From the NCBI GenBank assembly GCA_025769875.1, contig JAGFNK010001041.1, positions 1-15,842 on the forward strand: a DNA stretch of 15,842 nucleotides, read 5' to 3'. Each line of letters opens with the position of its first letter. Within the stretch, counting starts at the first letter, position 1. The notes beneath the pieces were generated by a model. The model worked only from the letters and a program-made list of their open reading frames with translations. It made no database searches and was not told the origin of the DNA. The stretch is from Russula earlei (taxonomy: Eukaryota > Basidiomycota > Agaricomycetes > Russulales > Russulaceae). Of the stretch, positions 1 to 8,768 are shown one piece after another. The position numbers and the translations under genes were made by a program.

Positions 1-5
1 TCTAA

Positions 6-1129
6 CACTCCTTCCCCCTCCACGAGTATTGCTTGCTTGACTCAAGCATATCTGCATTGGTAGGACACGTTTATAGACGCGACCATTGATCTTATTTAAG
101 GCACTTTGGAGCCTTAGCACACCTACGCCTCAATAGGATACAAAGGGAAAACCAATCTTATGTCCAACTTGATATTGTGCCTGGAATACACAACACCTTT
201 GATTGGGAAACTAACTCTTGGCTATATGACACAGATTACAACCAACCTTGGGCAATTACCAGCCCAGATGCCTCATATATGGGTCCTCTTATGTACTACT
301 CAGTCCTGGCAACCTTAGAAGTATCAAGCCTTGCCCCTCGACCCCTCACACTGATTCAAACCACCGTCCCAACTAGCCAAGAACGTTGGTCTGTCAGCAC
401 AGAAGACACCAAGTCGAACCCATGGACAACAAGGTGTAACTGCAAAACAGAGTATTGCATGTGCAATTACCGACCAGATACACCTCCCACTCCTGACGGA
501 ATTACCCTGTGGACACCAGGTGATTACCACCTCCCATATCAGTAATTCTGGCTCCCTGACACAGAAGATGTGCAACACCTCAGTGAGCTCCCTCAAGAGA
601 AACAGTCCCCAACGCGAGAGGTTTCCTTGTTGAAAGACCATTACCTCCTACTCCCCCTGACACCTACATACCCTTCTTTACCAGTCATATCCCCACACCT
701 GTCATACCTTCCTAACCCTTTGCATCACCATTTGTCGAATCACCTGATAGTATCGATATTAGAAACACTGAACTTCACTCCTATCTACCAGAGCAGTCTT
801 TCTTAGCCCTAAACCTACCTACGCGTTCAAAAAGGGAACTACTTGAATTCAAGAACTATTGTACACAGGCTTGGCATCTTAGAACAACACACTTTGTAGT
901 GTATCAACATCCCACCAGAGAGGTAAACAACTTTGCTATCTCACCAGCAGAATTTGAAGGATACTTGTGGAAAACCCAAGTAGTCTTGACCCAAAGTAGC
1001 ATCACCGAAGAATACTCCTGAATCCACTTAAGAAAACACCAAGGAAGACCTGACTCTATTTGACTGAAACCAGCCTACACCATTGCATATCCTTGGAACA
1101 ACAGTAATTGGACTATAACTGTCATCTAA
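6..1129 (+). pseudogene. unrecognised ORF upstream of gag in element A, broken
   Basis: A degraded coding region ahead of gag that I cannot assign to a family. The frame opens at the left edge (6 onward, with a TGA at 87-89), reads through 177-~600 with a cysteine cluster RCNCKTEYCMCNYRP (~441-475) and a proline-rich stretch, then continues in another frame from roughly 590 to a TAA at 1127-1129. The second part is also proline-rich, followed by an ordered segment (~810-1020) with the motif TREVNNFAISPAEFEGYLW. In-frame stops include TGA at 584, 1019 and 1061, and TAA at 543 and 713. The final TAA sits four bases before the presumed gag ATG at 1134, which suggests an ORF belonging to the same transcript or element. 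It might instead be the tail of an older neighbouring element. The frame-change site is not fixed. Confidence 0.45.
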
Positions 1130-2349
1130 ACTTATGAGTACTAGAAGGGACATTACTGATGATGAAGAAAATCTAATTCCACTTTTATTTGAAAACCTCA
1201 GCTACGACCACCCAAGACCACTGTTACCGAGGAAAATTTGTGGGAACACCTATTATCAACCATGGAAATCTTTCAGACACTTGGTTCTATGAAGACAACA
1301 ACAACAAAGTTACCACTGCTCAACTTAAAGCAGCAGCCCCAGGAGCAGACAACGTTCAACACTTCAATCCCTATAACTATACAGGCCTCTTTCTAGACAA
1401 ACCAGTCAAGTGGAGCCATTCTAGAAAACATTGGGTTTACTACAATAACCGAGAGGTCGATTTTACTGCCAGAACAACTCAAGAAGTTACTGCTGTCCTA
1501 AGAACTGCACCAAGCACTCGAAGCGCTACTCCAGGACCCTCCACCTGACAAAATACTCAACAACCCACTCCTCATACAGTTAGCAATGCACCACAAGCAA
1601 TCCCTTGAGCGCTCACTCCAACTAGGATCCAATTACAAGGCTCAGCCCCACCTATTGTTACAACCACAACAACTCAGAACCCTACCATGTCAAGCAATCC
1701 ACACCTTGTTGGAACTGCACCAGAACCCTTTGATGGAAAGGCTGATAATGCAGAGGCCTTTTGGGCAGCCTTAGCCAATTATTACTATATCAATGGCAAC
1801 TCCTTCACAGACAAGAGCAAGAAAGTTGCCGCTGCACTAACCCACTTTAGAGTAGGAACACCTGCCGGAGCATGGGCTAGAGAACAAACCACTAAAGCTA
1901 TGGCTTGTACAGTAGCAGACTATGGATCATGGGACGACTTCAAGAAAGCCTTTGCTGATCATTTCATCCCTGCAGAAGCAGAACTGGCCTCCACTAACAC
2001 CATGCACACCTATTATCAAGGGAAACTACCATTTAATGAATGATATCAGAAATGGTCACACCACGCATCATGAGCTACCACTGATGAAAGGACAAAGATG
2101 TATGCATTTAGGAAGAACATTAACCTGGCCCTACATCAGAAAATATTGGGAATCACACCAACACCAACTACACTTGTGGCCCTTGTCAAAGCAGCAAGAG
2201 AATTTGACAACCTTTTCCACCTATACAATTCCACAGCCTTTTGAGGAGGACACTTTGTATGTGCCCAAGGATTAAACACTCAAGGATCAGACAATCCATT
2301 GGAAATTGACTTGTACCAAGGAGAACCTAACAAACCACCCTGGGAATTG

Positions 2350-2356
2350 ATAGGAT
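2350..2356. repeat. left target duplication ATAGGAT of gag insertion
   Basis: ATAGGAT here and again at 2859-2865. The pair brackets the 502-bp insert. Joining across one copy keeps Gag in frame. A true duplication of five or six bases within this match is equally possible. Confidence 0.6.
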
Positions 2357-2858
2357 TCTTGTGTTCTGTGCTCTCATCTGCTTACCTATGCTTTGATGAC
2401 TCATTTCTGTTTACTCATATGTGCTTATTCATCTGGCTTAGTGATTGCTTACTGACCCGCTTACTCATTGATCAGTAATGGCTTACTCACTACTTACTGA
2501 TTGATGACAGATACTAGGAATGAATGACTCACATGTGAGTCATTTCTAACATTCTCGAATTGCGCTTTACGTATTTGGATACTACTGGTTCTCAGCTATG
2601 TGCACCCCAAGTTTCATACAAATCGAATCAGTAGTTGTTTAGATATTGTATAAATAGTCTGTGGTACCAAGAAGTCGAGCCTTACACTCAACTTACTCTT
2701 TTACAATTCATCTTGTCAAACTCTCTAAAAACAAACTATAGCTCTAAGTGAAAGAGGCCCCTCTCTTCTCTTACATCTACTCTTCCTGAGATAATATCAA
2801 AGGATTCAAAGTCTAGTGCTTGAACTAAATCAAGCAACTCTTTCACTAAGAGTCCATA
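2357..2858 (+). mobile_element. 502-bp solo-LTR-like insertion in gag
   Basis: Non-coding DNA inserted in gag. It has the look of an LTR promoter: a TATA box TATAAATA at 2649-2656, then ~200 bases of pyrimidine-rich leader to the end, and a U3-like upstream part full of TTACTCA/TGACTCA motifs. It holds a perfect 22-bp palindrome at 2523-2544 and an inverted pair near its 3' end (CTCTAAGTGAAAGAG around 2734-2750 against CTCTTTCACTAAGAG around 2838-2850). The exact ends do not show a clean TG...CA next to the duplicated ATAGGAT, so a MITE-like element or a worn LTR are both possible. It is not similar by eye to the other two LTRs in this window. It contains no supportable gene. Confidence 0.55.
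2649..2656 (+). promoter_or_regulatory. TATA box of the 502-bp LTR-like insert
   Basis: TATAAATA, followed by a C/T-rich leader, about 200 bases before the right end of the insert. The position suits a Pol II start at the U3/R border of an LTR read on the plus strand. Activity is inferred. Confidence 0.5.
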
Positions 2859-2865
2859 ATAGGAT
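2859..2865. repeat. right target duplication ATAGGAT of gag insertion
   Basis: Second copy of the heptamer at 2350-2356. The Gag frame resumes directly after it and leads to the zinc knuckle. Confidence 0.6.
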
Positions 2866-4522
2866 CGGTCAGATCTTAACAGGAATCCAGAAGTGAAAGA
2901 AAACCCCTCACAGAGGCAGAGAAAGAGTTTCGACGCAAGAACAACCTCTGTTATTACTGTGGAAAGAAGAACCATATGGCAAACCAATGTAGAGCAAAGA
3001 AAGCAGCCCAAGGATGCCAAAGATCTTGCCCCCAAACAGTCAGAGCTACAACCATCCAAGATGAAAACATCGAACCTGCACAAGAAGAACCTGTTCCTGT
3101 TGCATCATTGACAACTTGGAGAGAAACACTTGCGGACTCAATCCTCTGCCCAAGATCTGCTCCTATGGATTTTTAATTGGACCCCCTTCTGCACCGGGAA
3201 GGGACGTGGTCCAAATCAGTACAATACAAAGAGAAATCAATTACCCCAAAGTTTTTACTGAGAATATTCGCTCTCCATCCATTGCCTTGAAAGTTACTCT
3301 TGTGGGGAAGACAAGCGGCAAAGAAATTGGTGCAAGAGCTCTGCTTGACAGTGGAGCAGAAGGAATGATAATCCATGAACGATTCGCACAAAGACACCAC
3401 CTGCACCTCTGAACTATGACCAAATCCTTGCCAGCACAAATGTAGATGGAACACAAAATGCCAATGGACCAATATGTTTTAGCACCATCCAAAGACTTTG
3501 CATTCAAGTGCACACAGGCGCTACTCATGATGAACAAGCAGAATTCCTTGTCACTAACATTGGAGATCATGACATCATCTTAGGAACAGATTGGCTATGA
3601 CACCACAACCCAGACATCGATTGGGCAAATGATACAATCACACTGAGGAACTGCCCCCGAACCTGCCTTACCATGCACCAAAGTATAACCATTGCATCTG
3701 CATCTGGAACACAGAATTACCAAATACAAGCTCTTACTTCCCCTGAAGAAGAAGAACCTGAGTTTGCAAACGTTGCTGCACTAATCTTTCCAGATACTGA
3801 AGGACTATTGAACCCATGCGTTGACAAACAAATCCACAATGCATTTAGACCAATAACAATCAGCATAAGAGCCAAATCAACCACAGCTACCAAGCTAGCC
3901 CACGCAGAAACACCCCCAAAGACATTAGACGAACTTATCCCTGCCCAATTCTTGAAATGGCGAAAGATTTTCAACAAACAAGCTTCCCAATGCCTTCCTG
4001 CATACCAACCATGGGACCATGCAATCAATCTGAAACCAGGGATTGCCTGACGCGATTCTGATATCTATTGACTTACTCCCAAAGAACTACAAGCCCTAAA
4101 AGAATACCTAGATGAACACTTGAAAAGAGGCACTATCTGACCATCAAAAGCAGCTAATGCCAGTCCATTCTTCTTTGTAGAAAAGAAAGGAGGAAATCTA
4201 CAGCCAGTACAAGACTACAGAGCCCTGAACACAGCAACTGTCAAGGATGCATATCCACTACCTTTGATTCCTGAATCAATTGACAAACTCCAAGGAGCCC
4301 AATACTTTACCAAGTTTGACATGCGATGGGGATACAACAATATCCACCTAAGAGAGGGCAATGAACACCTCGCAGCATTCAAGACACCATTAGGACTCTT
4401 CAAACCTTTGATAATGACATTTGGTCTCTGCAATGCCCCAGCCACTTTCCAATGCTTTATGAACACCATCCTAGCGAAACACATTGCCACTGAACGAGTA
4501 GTCGTTTATCTAGATGATATAC

Positions 4523-4527
4523 TAATC
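4523..4527. repeat. left target duplication TAATC of RT insertion
   Basis: TAATC is repeated at 5229-5233. Five bases is the usual target duplication for gypsy-type integration. The codon ATC ends exactly here in the RT frame. Confidence 0.75.
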
Positions 4528-4528
4528 A

Positions 4529-5228
4529 TGGCGCTGTAGCGCGTCCGGTGACATGCGAGTGAGATCGTAAGGCTGACCGGTCCAAGCAGAAAGAGTAGAG
4601 GAGGGGGGGAGAGGAGGAACAAGTGGTCGCGCGCAGTCGTTCTGGTTCAGGCAGAGGTGGACAGATGAGGGGGAAAAGATTCTGATTCCACTGGACTTCT
4701 CCTTTTTTTACTACAAGGTAGCTAGGTGTTTTATATACAAGAAGGGGAGTAGTAAGAGGGGGCATGTAATGAAAGGAAATGAGATGATGAAAGGAAGTAG
4801 AGTCTTGAAAGGCAATCGAGACCGGGCGAGGCGGTCTAGGCGATCGTGAAAGGCTCGACGCGAAAACGCGTCGCGTGTGCCGGAGCGTGGGGTGCGTGCG
4901 CATATGGCGATGGGTGGGCGATGCGGTCGTCTGGGTCTTGACGTCGGGTGTGAGGTGGTAGGCGTGCTCGTGAGGTCGGTGCGTGGTCGGTGGCAAGGGC
5001 TGCAATGCGGTCGGTGGCAGACAGCCTGGCACGCAATCATGTCTTGTGAGCGTTTGGCATACGCGTGGTTGGTAGAAAGGGCTTGAAGTTGGGCACAAGA
5101 GAGGTCGCGGGTGCATGCGTGTGTGTGTGCAGCTGTTGGCAAGGGATGAAAGCGAGCTGAGGCAAGGGAGAGGATAGGCGTCACATCGTGTCGCATCGCG
5201 TTTCCGCACGTGATTTCGTGGCCAGCCA
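4529..5228 (-). mobile_element. 700-bp solo LTR (minus orientation) inserted in RT
   Basis: On the minus strand the insert starts TGGCTGGCCACG and ends GCGCCA, so it has TG...CA termini. It has a TATA box TATATAAA near 4730-4737 and about 200 bases of C/T-rich leader after it, the arrangement of U3 then R-U5. TAATC flanks both sides, with one extra A on the left. Base use is unlike its host: I count about 58 CpG in 700 bp, near expectation for its GC content, against strong depletion around it. This suggests a recent arrival. Long open frames on both strands are by-products of low stop frequency in GC-rich DNA. No internal domain remains, so it is a solo LTR left by recombination between two LTRs. 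Confidence 0.75.
4730..4737 (-). promoter_or_regulatory. TATA box of the 700-bp solo LTR
   Basis: Minus-strand TATATAAA within TTGTATATAAAACACC. It sets the orientation of the LTR: about 490 bases of U3 upstream and 200 downstream. Position is good to a base or two. Promoter function is inferred. Confidence 0.5.
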
Positions 5229-5233
5229 TAATC
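5229..5233. repeat. right target duplication TAATC of RT insertion
   Basis: Second TAATC. Joining position 4527 to 5234 restores the RT reading frame (VYLDDILI then LLTAQTLNKLDDW), which confirms the insertion borders. Confidence 0.75.
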
Positions 5234-6061
5234 CTCCTTACAGCGCAAACCTTGAACAAACTAGATGACTGGACACACAAGGTCCTAAAGACACTCCAAG
5301 ACCATGACTTATACTTGAAACCAGAGAAATGTGCTTTTCGACAAACCTCTATTAGTTACCTAGGCATCAATATCTCCCAAGGACGAATATCCATGGACCA
5401 GGACAAGTTAGTAGGCATTACAAAGTGGCCTACTCTGACCAACGTTATGGAAGTACAAGCATTTCTAGGATTTTGCAACTTCTATCAACGATTTATCCAC
5501 CAATACTCATGGATGGCACGACCCTTGTTTAATCTAACAAAGAAAGAACACCCCTTCAAATGGGAAGACGATGAAGAACAAGCATTTAGAAAATTAATCC
5601 AGGCATTCACGACAGCCCCCATCCTCATGTTACCTGATCATACTAAACCCTTCCGACTCATTTGTGATGCAAGTGACTTTGCAGTCAGCTCAATTTTAGA
5701 ACAACCTGACGAATTTAACAGATATCACCCAGTAGCCTATTTCTCAAAGTCCTTGGACCCTGCACAATGAAATTACATGATCTATGATAAAGAACTCCTT
5801 GCCATTGTCTCATCCCTTTGGCACTTTTGACACTACCTTGAAGGCACAGCACACCCTATTGAATTATGGATGGACCACAATAATTTGACATACTTTATGA
5901 CAAAACAGAAGCTCACTCGGTGACAGGCCTGATGGGCACTCCTCAGCAATTTTGATTTCACTATCATGCATCACCCGGGGACTACGAACAAAGCAGATTG
6001 TCTGTCCAGGTGGCCAGACTTTATTAATAAGTATCTGAGAGCATCCCTCATCAGGAAAAAA

Positions 6062-6424
6062 TGAAAATGCTATGTAGCGCTATATAGCTATCATAGCGTC
6101 TGTAGCAACTTTACAACCATTGAGGCCTACATAGCAACCACCAAACTCTATATAGCCGCCGCCAGAGTTATATAGAGCACCATTGACTACATTTCTTTCA
6201 CCAATGCTACATAAATCATACAATGTTACATTGACAACATAAATATACGGTTCTCCCCATAGCCAACCATAGTCAGGAGTGCTACGGAAGCCTATATAGC
6301 CAACCACACACCTATGTTCTACCAATTGCAACATTGTTATGATAAATGACTCAGGCACTTGCATTCACAAAAATGTCAGGAAACAATGTATATTTCACAC
6401 ATCAACGCTAACTAATATTTTAAA
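6062..6424. repeat. gene-free block with repeated TATAGC/GTAGC motifs
   Basis: No gene is supported in these 363 bases. The block holds many short related motifs in both orientations: the palindrome GCTATATAGC at 6079-6088, CTATATAGCC at 6148-6157, CCTATATAGC at 6291-6300, and the direct repeat ATAGCCAACC at 6259-6268 and 6296-6305, plus several GTAGC/GCTAC words. A hairpin is formed by CTCTATATA (6146-6154) and TATATAGAG (6169-6177). Such clusters resemble the subterminal repeats of CACTA-type transposons, to which an accessory protein binds. The block lies between the ruined end of element A and the 3' end of the DUF6532 gene. Confidence 0.5.
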
Positions 6425-8557
6425 CTACTCGATGTCTTCATTGTCGCTCCAGTCAATGCCATTCTGATGTTCTTCGATCACCTTCTTGATGGTGTCCTCA
6501 GACAGTGAGTTCTGGTGTGAGCGCGACCCTTCTTCAGCATCAAACTTTCCATAGACACTGTCAAGTTATTAGCACAGTTCATTTGAAGGCGATGGATACA
6601 GACCAGCCACCAGTGAATATTGCCTTCTGCAATGCCGGCAGGATACCAAGGTCCTTCGTAGCTTGGTCAAAACTTTGGAGCATCTCATGTGTGTCCTTGA
6701 AAACATGCTTGTAGTCTGCCACTGTGAAGGCGACAGGGCTGTATGACCCGGTTCTCCATTCATCGAGGGCGCATTCCATCTATAAGTTCAATAAATATGG
6801 CTTAGCAAGGGCAACATTTGGAAAATTCACCACAGACAGTGTGAGCGCAATGGCAACGAGTGGGAATGGATCATATCAATCATGGAATATAATGGCGTCA
6901 GGCTTGCTTTTTGATGAATTTCAGAACCAGACTTTGTTGATTATGTCTTGGATTGCACGGCTCTTCAAAAAACCGCTCTGCCCTGTTGTTTGCTGTGGGA
7001 AACCCTGGTCAACAGCGCAACACGAAATGTTAGTACACTGACTGGCAACGTACCCGATAAACATAGGTGAAATCACGCTTGAGCTCGGCCACTCAAGTGC
7101 ATTGGTTGGCAATGACGGTTGGATTGTATGTGTGTTGGAAGTTGAAAATGTTGGCCACCACGTCTTTGGCCTTGGTCTTGACATCACCGCGAAGATGGCT
7201 GGATTGCGCCGTGATCTATGTAGCCCACGTATACTCTAAACAAATAGAATGTCTATATTCACTCACTATGCGCAGATGATTCACATTGGGAACCATGTCG
7301 ACGTCCTTCTCCTTGCATCCTGCCTTCCATGTGGCCTTGGCCCAGTTTGTTTCAGTGACCATGTTGGGATAGCTATTCATCGTGCTGAGGTCAGCACAAT
7401 AGTGAGTAATCACAGCACTGATGACATCCTGGATGTCTGCTCCGAAGTCCTTGGCCTTTGGGCGCCCATCAACTGAGTGTACCCGCCTGACTTTGTGTGC
7501 AGGGCCAGGGTCCAAGTCTGATGAATGGACTGAGGGGTGGGAGTTTGGGCGTTGGCGGGGGAAGACAACAGAGCTAGTGCGTCCGCATTGAGAGGCGACA
7601 GAACTAGTGCATCCACGTTGAGAGGCGACAGAACTAGTGCGTCCACGTTGAGAGGCGACAGAACTAGTGCGTCTGCATCAAGAGGCTACAGAACTGGTGT
7701 GTCCGCATCAGGAGACAGCAGAACTGGTGTGTCCATGTTGAGAGCCAGACCTGGTGCGTCCGTGTTGGGAGATAACAAAATTTGAGTGTCGGCGTTTTTG
7801 GGATGTTGCTTCCTCTGGATTGCCATGTTCTGGAGAAGGAGAACTGTGGGGCCTCCTCGAATATGTGTGTCGTATGCGTGGCCAGGGTATTACCTGTTCT
7901 GGCTCGTCTCCTGAAGAAATGGGGGATGAGCCATTGGCATCCTCCTTGTCATATCCACCCTGGTCAGTATAGGTTTCAAGGGGGTCGTCACATTCAGTAG
8001 GGTATACACCCTGGTCAGTATCGCTTTCGTCATGTTTGATAGGGTCCTCTGCACTTTCACTCCTTGACGTTTTCCCAGCAACCTGCACCTCTGGATGGCA
8101 GCGGGGTGAACGTCTCACCACGACTGCCATTGGAGGTGGTGGTATCACTGAGTTGCGCAAACTCAGATGTGGGCAGTTGGACCCATAAAAATGTATCTGC
8201 AAACGTGAATACCTGTGCAATGTAAACAAGTTTTGTACATACCGAGTCATCCTCTTCAACAGGGGGACATGAGCATTCAGTGGGTTTTGGAGTTGGAGCT
8301 GGACATCCGGTGAATGTCAAGAAAACAGGATATCCAAATCACTTACCGATGTTCTCCCGCTGCAGCTCCTTCTGCTTCATCTTCGCCGCATTCATGGCTT
8401 TCTTGGTTGCCTTCTTAGCCTTGGCTGTCTTGCGGGCCTCCTCTTCATCACCTACAATACATGAGCTGGTGTCATATCATGATGAGAGGAGAGTCTACTT
8501 ACTCAAGACCTGCACTTTGGTTGTGGGGCGGCATGAACGAGTTATACGTTGATCCAT
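6425..8557 (-). pseudogene. DUF6532-domain protein, eight exons, five in-frame TGA
   Basis: Function unknown; the C-terminal half matches the DUF6532 family of Agaricomycetes (KAKDFGADIQDVISAVITHY, WAKATWKAGCKEKDVDM, YDPFPLVAIALT, CALDEWRTG). I place the start at the ATG 8555-8557 (MDQRITRSCRP). Exons run 8503-8557, 8347-8451, 8243-8298, 7267-8196, 7054-7215, 6831-7004, ~6602/6612-6779 and ~6545-6425. Introns are 46-55 bases with GT-AG ends, and one has a TACTAAC branch site (7005-7053). All phases agree; only the last donor is uncertain. The N-terminus is lysine/alanine-rich (AKAKKATKKAMNAAKMKQKE), then an acidic, Ser/Pro-rich part, then a decapeptide repeat. The end TAG is at 6425-6427 after WSDNEDIE. 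TGA codons at 7708, 7678, 7093, 6921 and 6876 break the frame, and each fits a former CGA. No other damage is visible. Confidence 0.78.
7571..7777 (-). repeat. 30-bp minisatellite coding a decapeptide repeat
   Basis: About six full units and one partial unit of a 30-bp repeat (plus-strand unit like GAACTAGTGCGTCCACGTTG followed by AGAGGCGACA). Because the period is a multiple of three, the minus-strand DUF6532 gene reads it as a ten-residue repeat, RTSSVASQRG. Units 4 and 5 carry the TGA stops (7678-7680 and 7708-7710). Units 2 and 3 are nearly identical and the outer ones diverge, as expected for tandem duplication. The plus-strand open frame across it has no support as a gene. Confidence 0.85.
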
Positions 8558-8768
8558 GAAGCTGGGTGAAAGGGTTGTGATGATGGCTACGATACAAGGT
8601 GCACGTGTTGTTTTTTTTTTACCTCATGCCTGGCCATGCATCGCGTATGTCAAACGTCAACATCCTGTCACATGGTCGCATAACAGATTCTGCAGAGTGC
8701 GGAAATGGAAAAAAGGAAACTTGAAGCTCCCAGTGCACACTGGCAGTCATTCTGTATCGGTACAATAC
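8558..8768. promoter_or_regulatory. divergent promoter region between DUF6532 gene and transposase
   Basis: The 211 bases between the two start codons. It must contain both 5' leaders if the gene models are right. It includes a run of T (around 8611-8620) and a CACGTG-like word (GTGCACGTGTT, ~8600). No clear TATA box is visible for either gene. A shared promoter is inferred from the geometry alone. Confidence 0.4.

Larger units (their letters stand above)
1134..3175 (+). pseudogene. gag: Gag of element A, interrupted
   Basis: Structural capsid protein of a Ty3/gypsy element; it would form the virus-like particle and bind the RNA. The presumed ATG at 1134 (MSTRRDITDDEENL) leads into a frame change near 1215-1235. 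From ~1230 one frame runs to the insertion at 2350. The Gag core is visible at 1687-2240 (EPFDGKADNAEAFWAALAN, WDDFKKAFADHF, LVALVKAAREFDNLF), as in the Retrotrans_gag family. The chain is then split by the 502-bp insertion and resumes at 2866. It carries a CX2CX4HX4C zinc knuckle at 2949-2990 (CYYCGKKNHMANQC). In-frame TGA codons lie at 1546, 1606, 2041, 2071 and 2242, and a TAA at 2877. The end at TAA 3173-3175 overlaps the pol frame, which is one base back. The copy is not functional as it stands. Confidence 0.8.
1..6060 (+). mobile_element. Ty3/gypsy retroelement A, decayed and truncated
   Basis: A plus-strand LTR retrotransposon in domain order Gag, protease, reverse transcriptase, RNase H. 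Coding stops soon after the RNase H end motif LSRWPDF (~6024), where integrase would be expected, so the 3' part is missing or displaced to the right by the DNA transposon that begins near 6061. No LTR of A itself is visible; its 5' LTR must lie left of position 1 if it exists. The copy carries about a dozen in-frame TGA codons, at least three frame changes (~1220, ~3440, and one in the upstream ORF) and two foreign LTR-like insertions. It is CpG-poor: I count about 12 CpG in 5281-6000. The domain assignment is secure; the left limit is open. Confidence 0.85.
3093..6060 (+). pseudogene. pol: Pol of element A: protease, RT and RNase H, interrupted
   Basis: Polyprotein of a Ty3/gypsy element. 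The aspartic protease has its active site ALLDSGA with DSGA at 3347-3358. A one-base loss at ~3438-3441 changes frame just before NVDGT; the protease then continues to GTDWL (~3597). Reverse transcriptase follows: SPFFFVEKK, FDMRWGYNN (~4315), FGLCNAPATFQ, and the catalytic YLDD at 4507-4518. The chain is cut at 4527 by a 700-bp LTR and resumes at 5234. RNase H has Asp residues in CDASDF (5666-5668) and WMDHNN (5873-5875) and ends with KADCLSRWPD. In-frame TGA lies at 3410, 3598, 4048, 4138, 5768, 5828, 5921 and 5930; most of these sites carry Arg in relatives. Integrase is absent. The pol frame is open across the Gag end, one base back from it. Confidence 0.88.

Noticed and set aside
2736..3083. 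Minus-strand 115-codon frame
   Set aside because: Crosses the border between the LTR-like insert and gag, and lies antisense to the zinc knuckle.
4526..5280. Minus-strand open frames of 240 and 189 codons
   Set aside because: They lie in the GC-rich solo LTR, overlap each other in different frames, are low-complexity Pro/Thr/His/Arg, and cross the insertion border.
7678..7722. A small intron that would remove the two TGA codons in the minisatellite
   Set aside because: A GT...AG pair of ~44 bases exists, but the donor GTCTCC is unlike all the other donors in this gene.
7571..7777. CRISPR-like array
   Set aside because: The 30-bp units are directly adjacent with no spacers and form a coding minisatellite.
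7537..7785. Plus-strand 82-codon repeat protein
   Set aside because: It is the antisense reading of the minisatellite exon of the DUF6532 gene, whose minus-strand frame links to a recognised domain.
8556..8768. N-terminal extension of the transposase from 8556
   Set aside because: The frame is open, but this part has no resemblance to the family and overlaps the start of the divergent DUF6532 gene; the ATG at 8769 directly precedes the finger motif.
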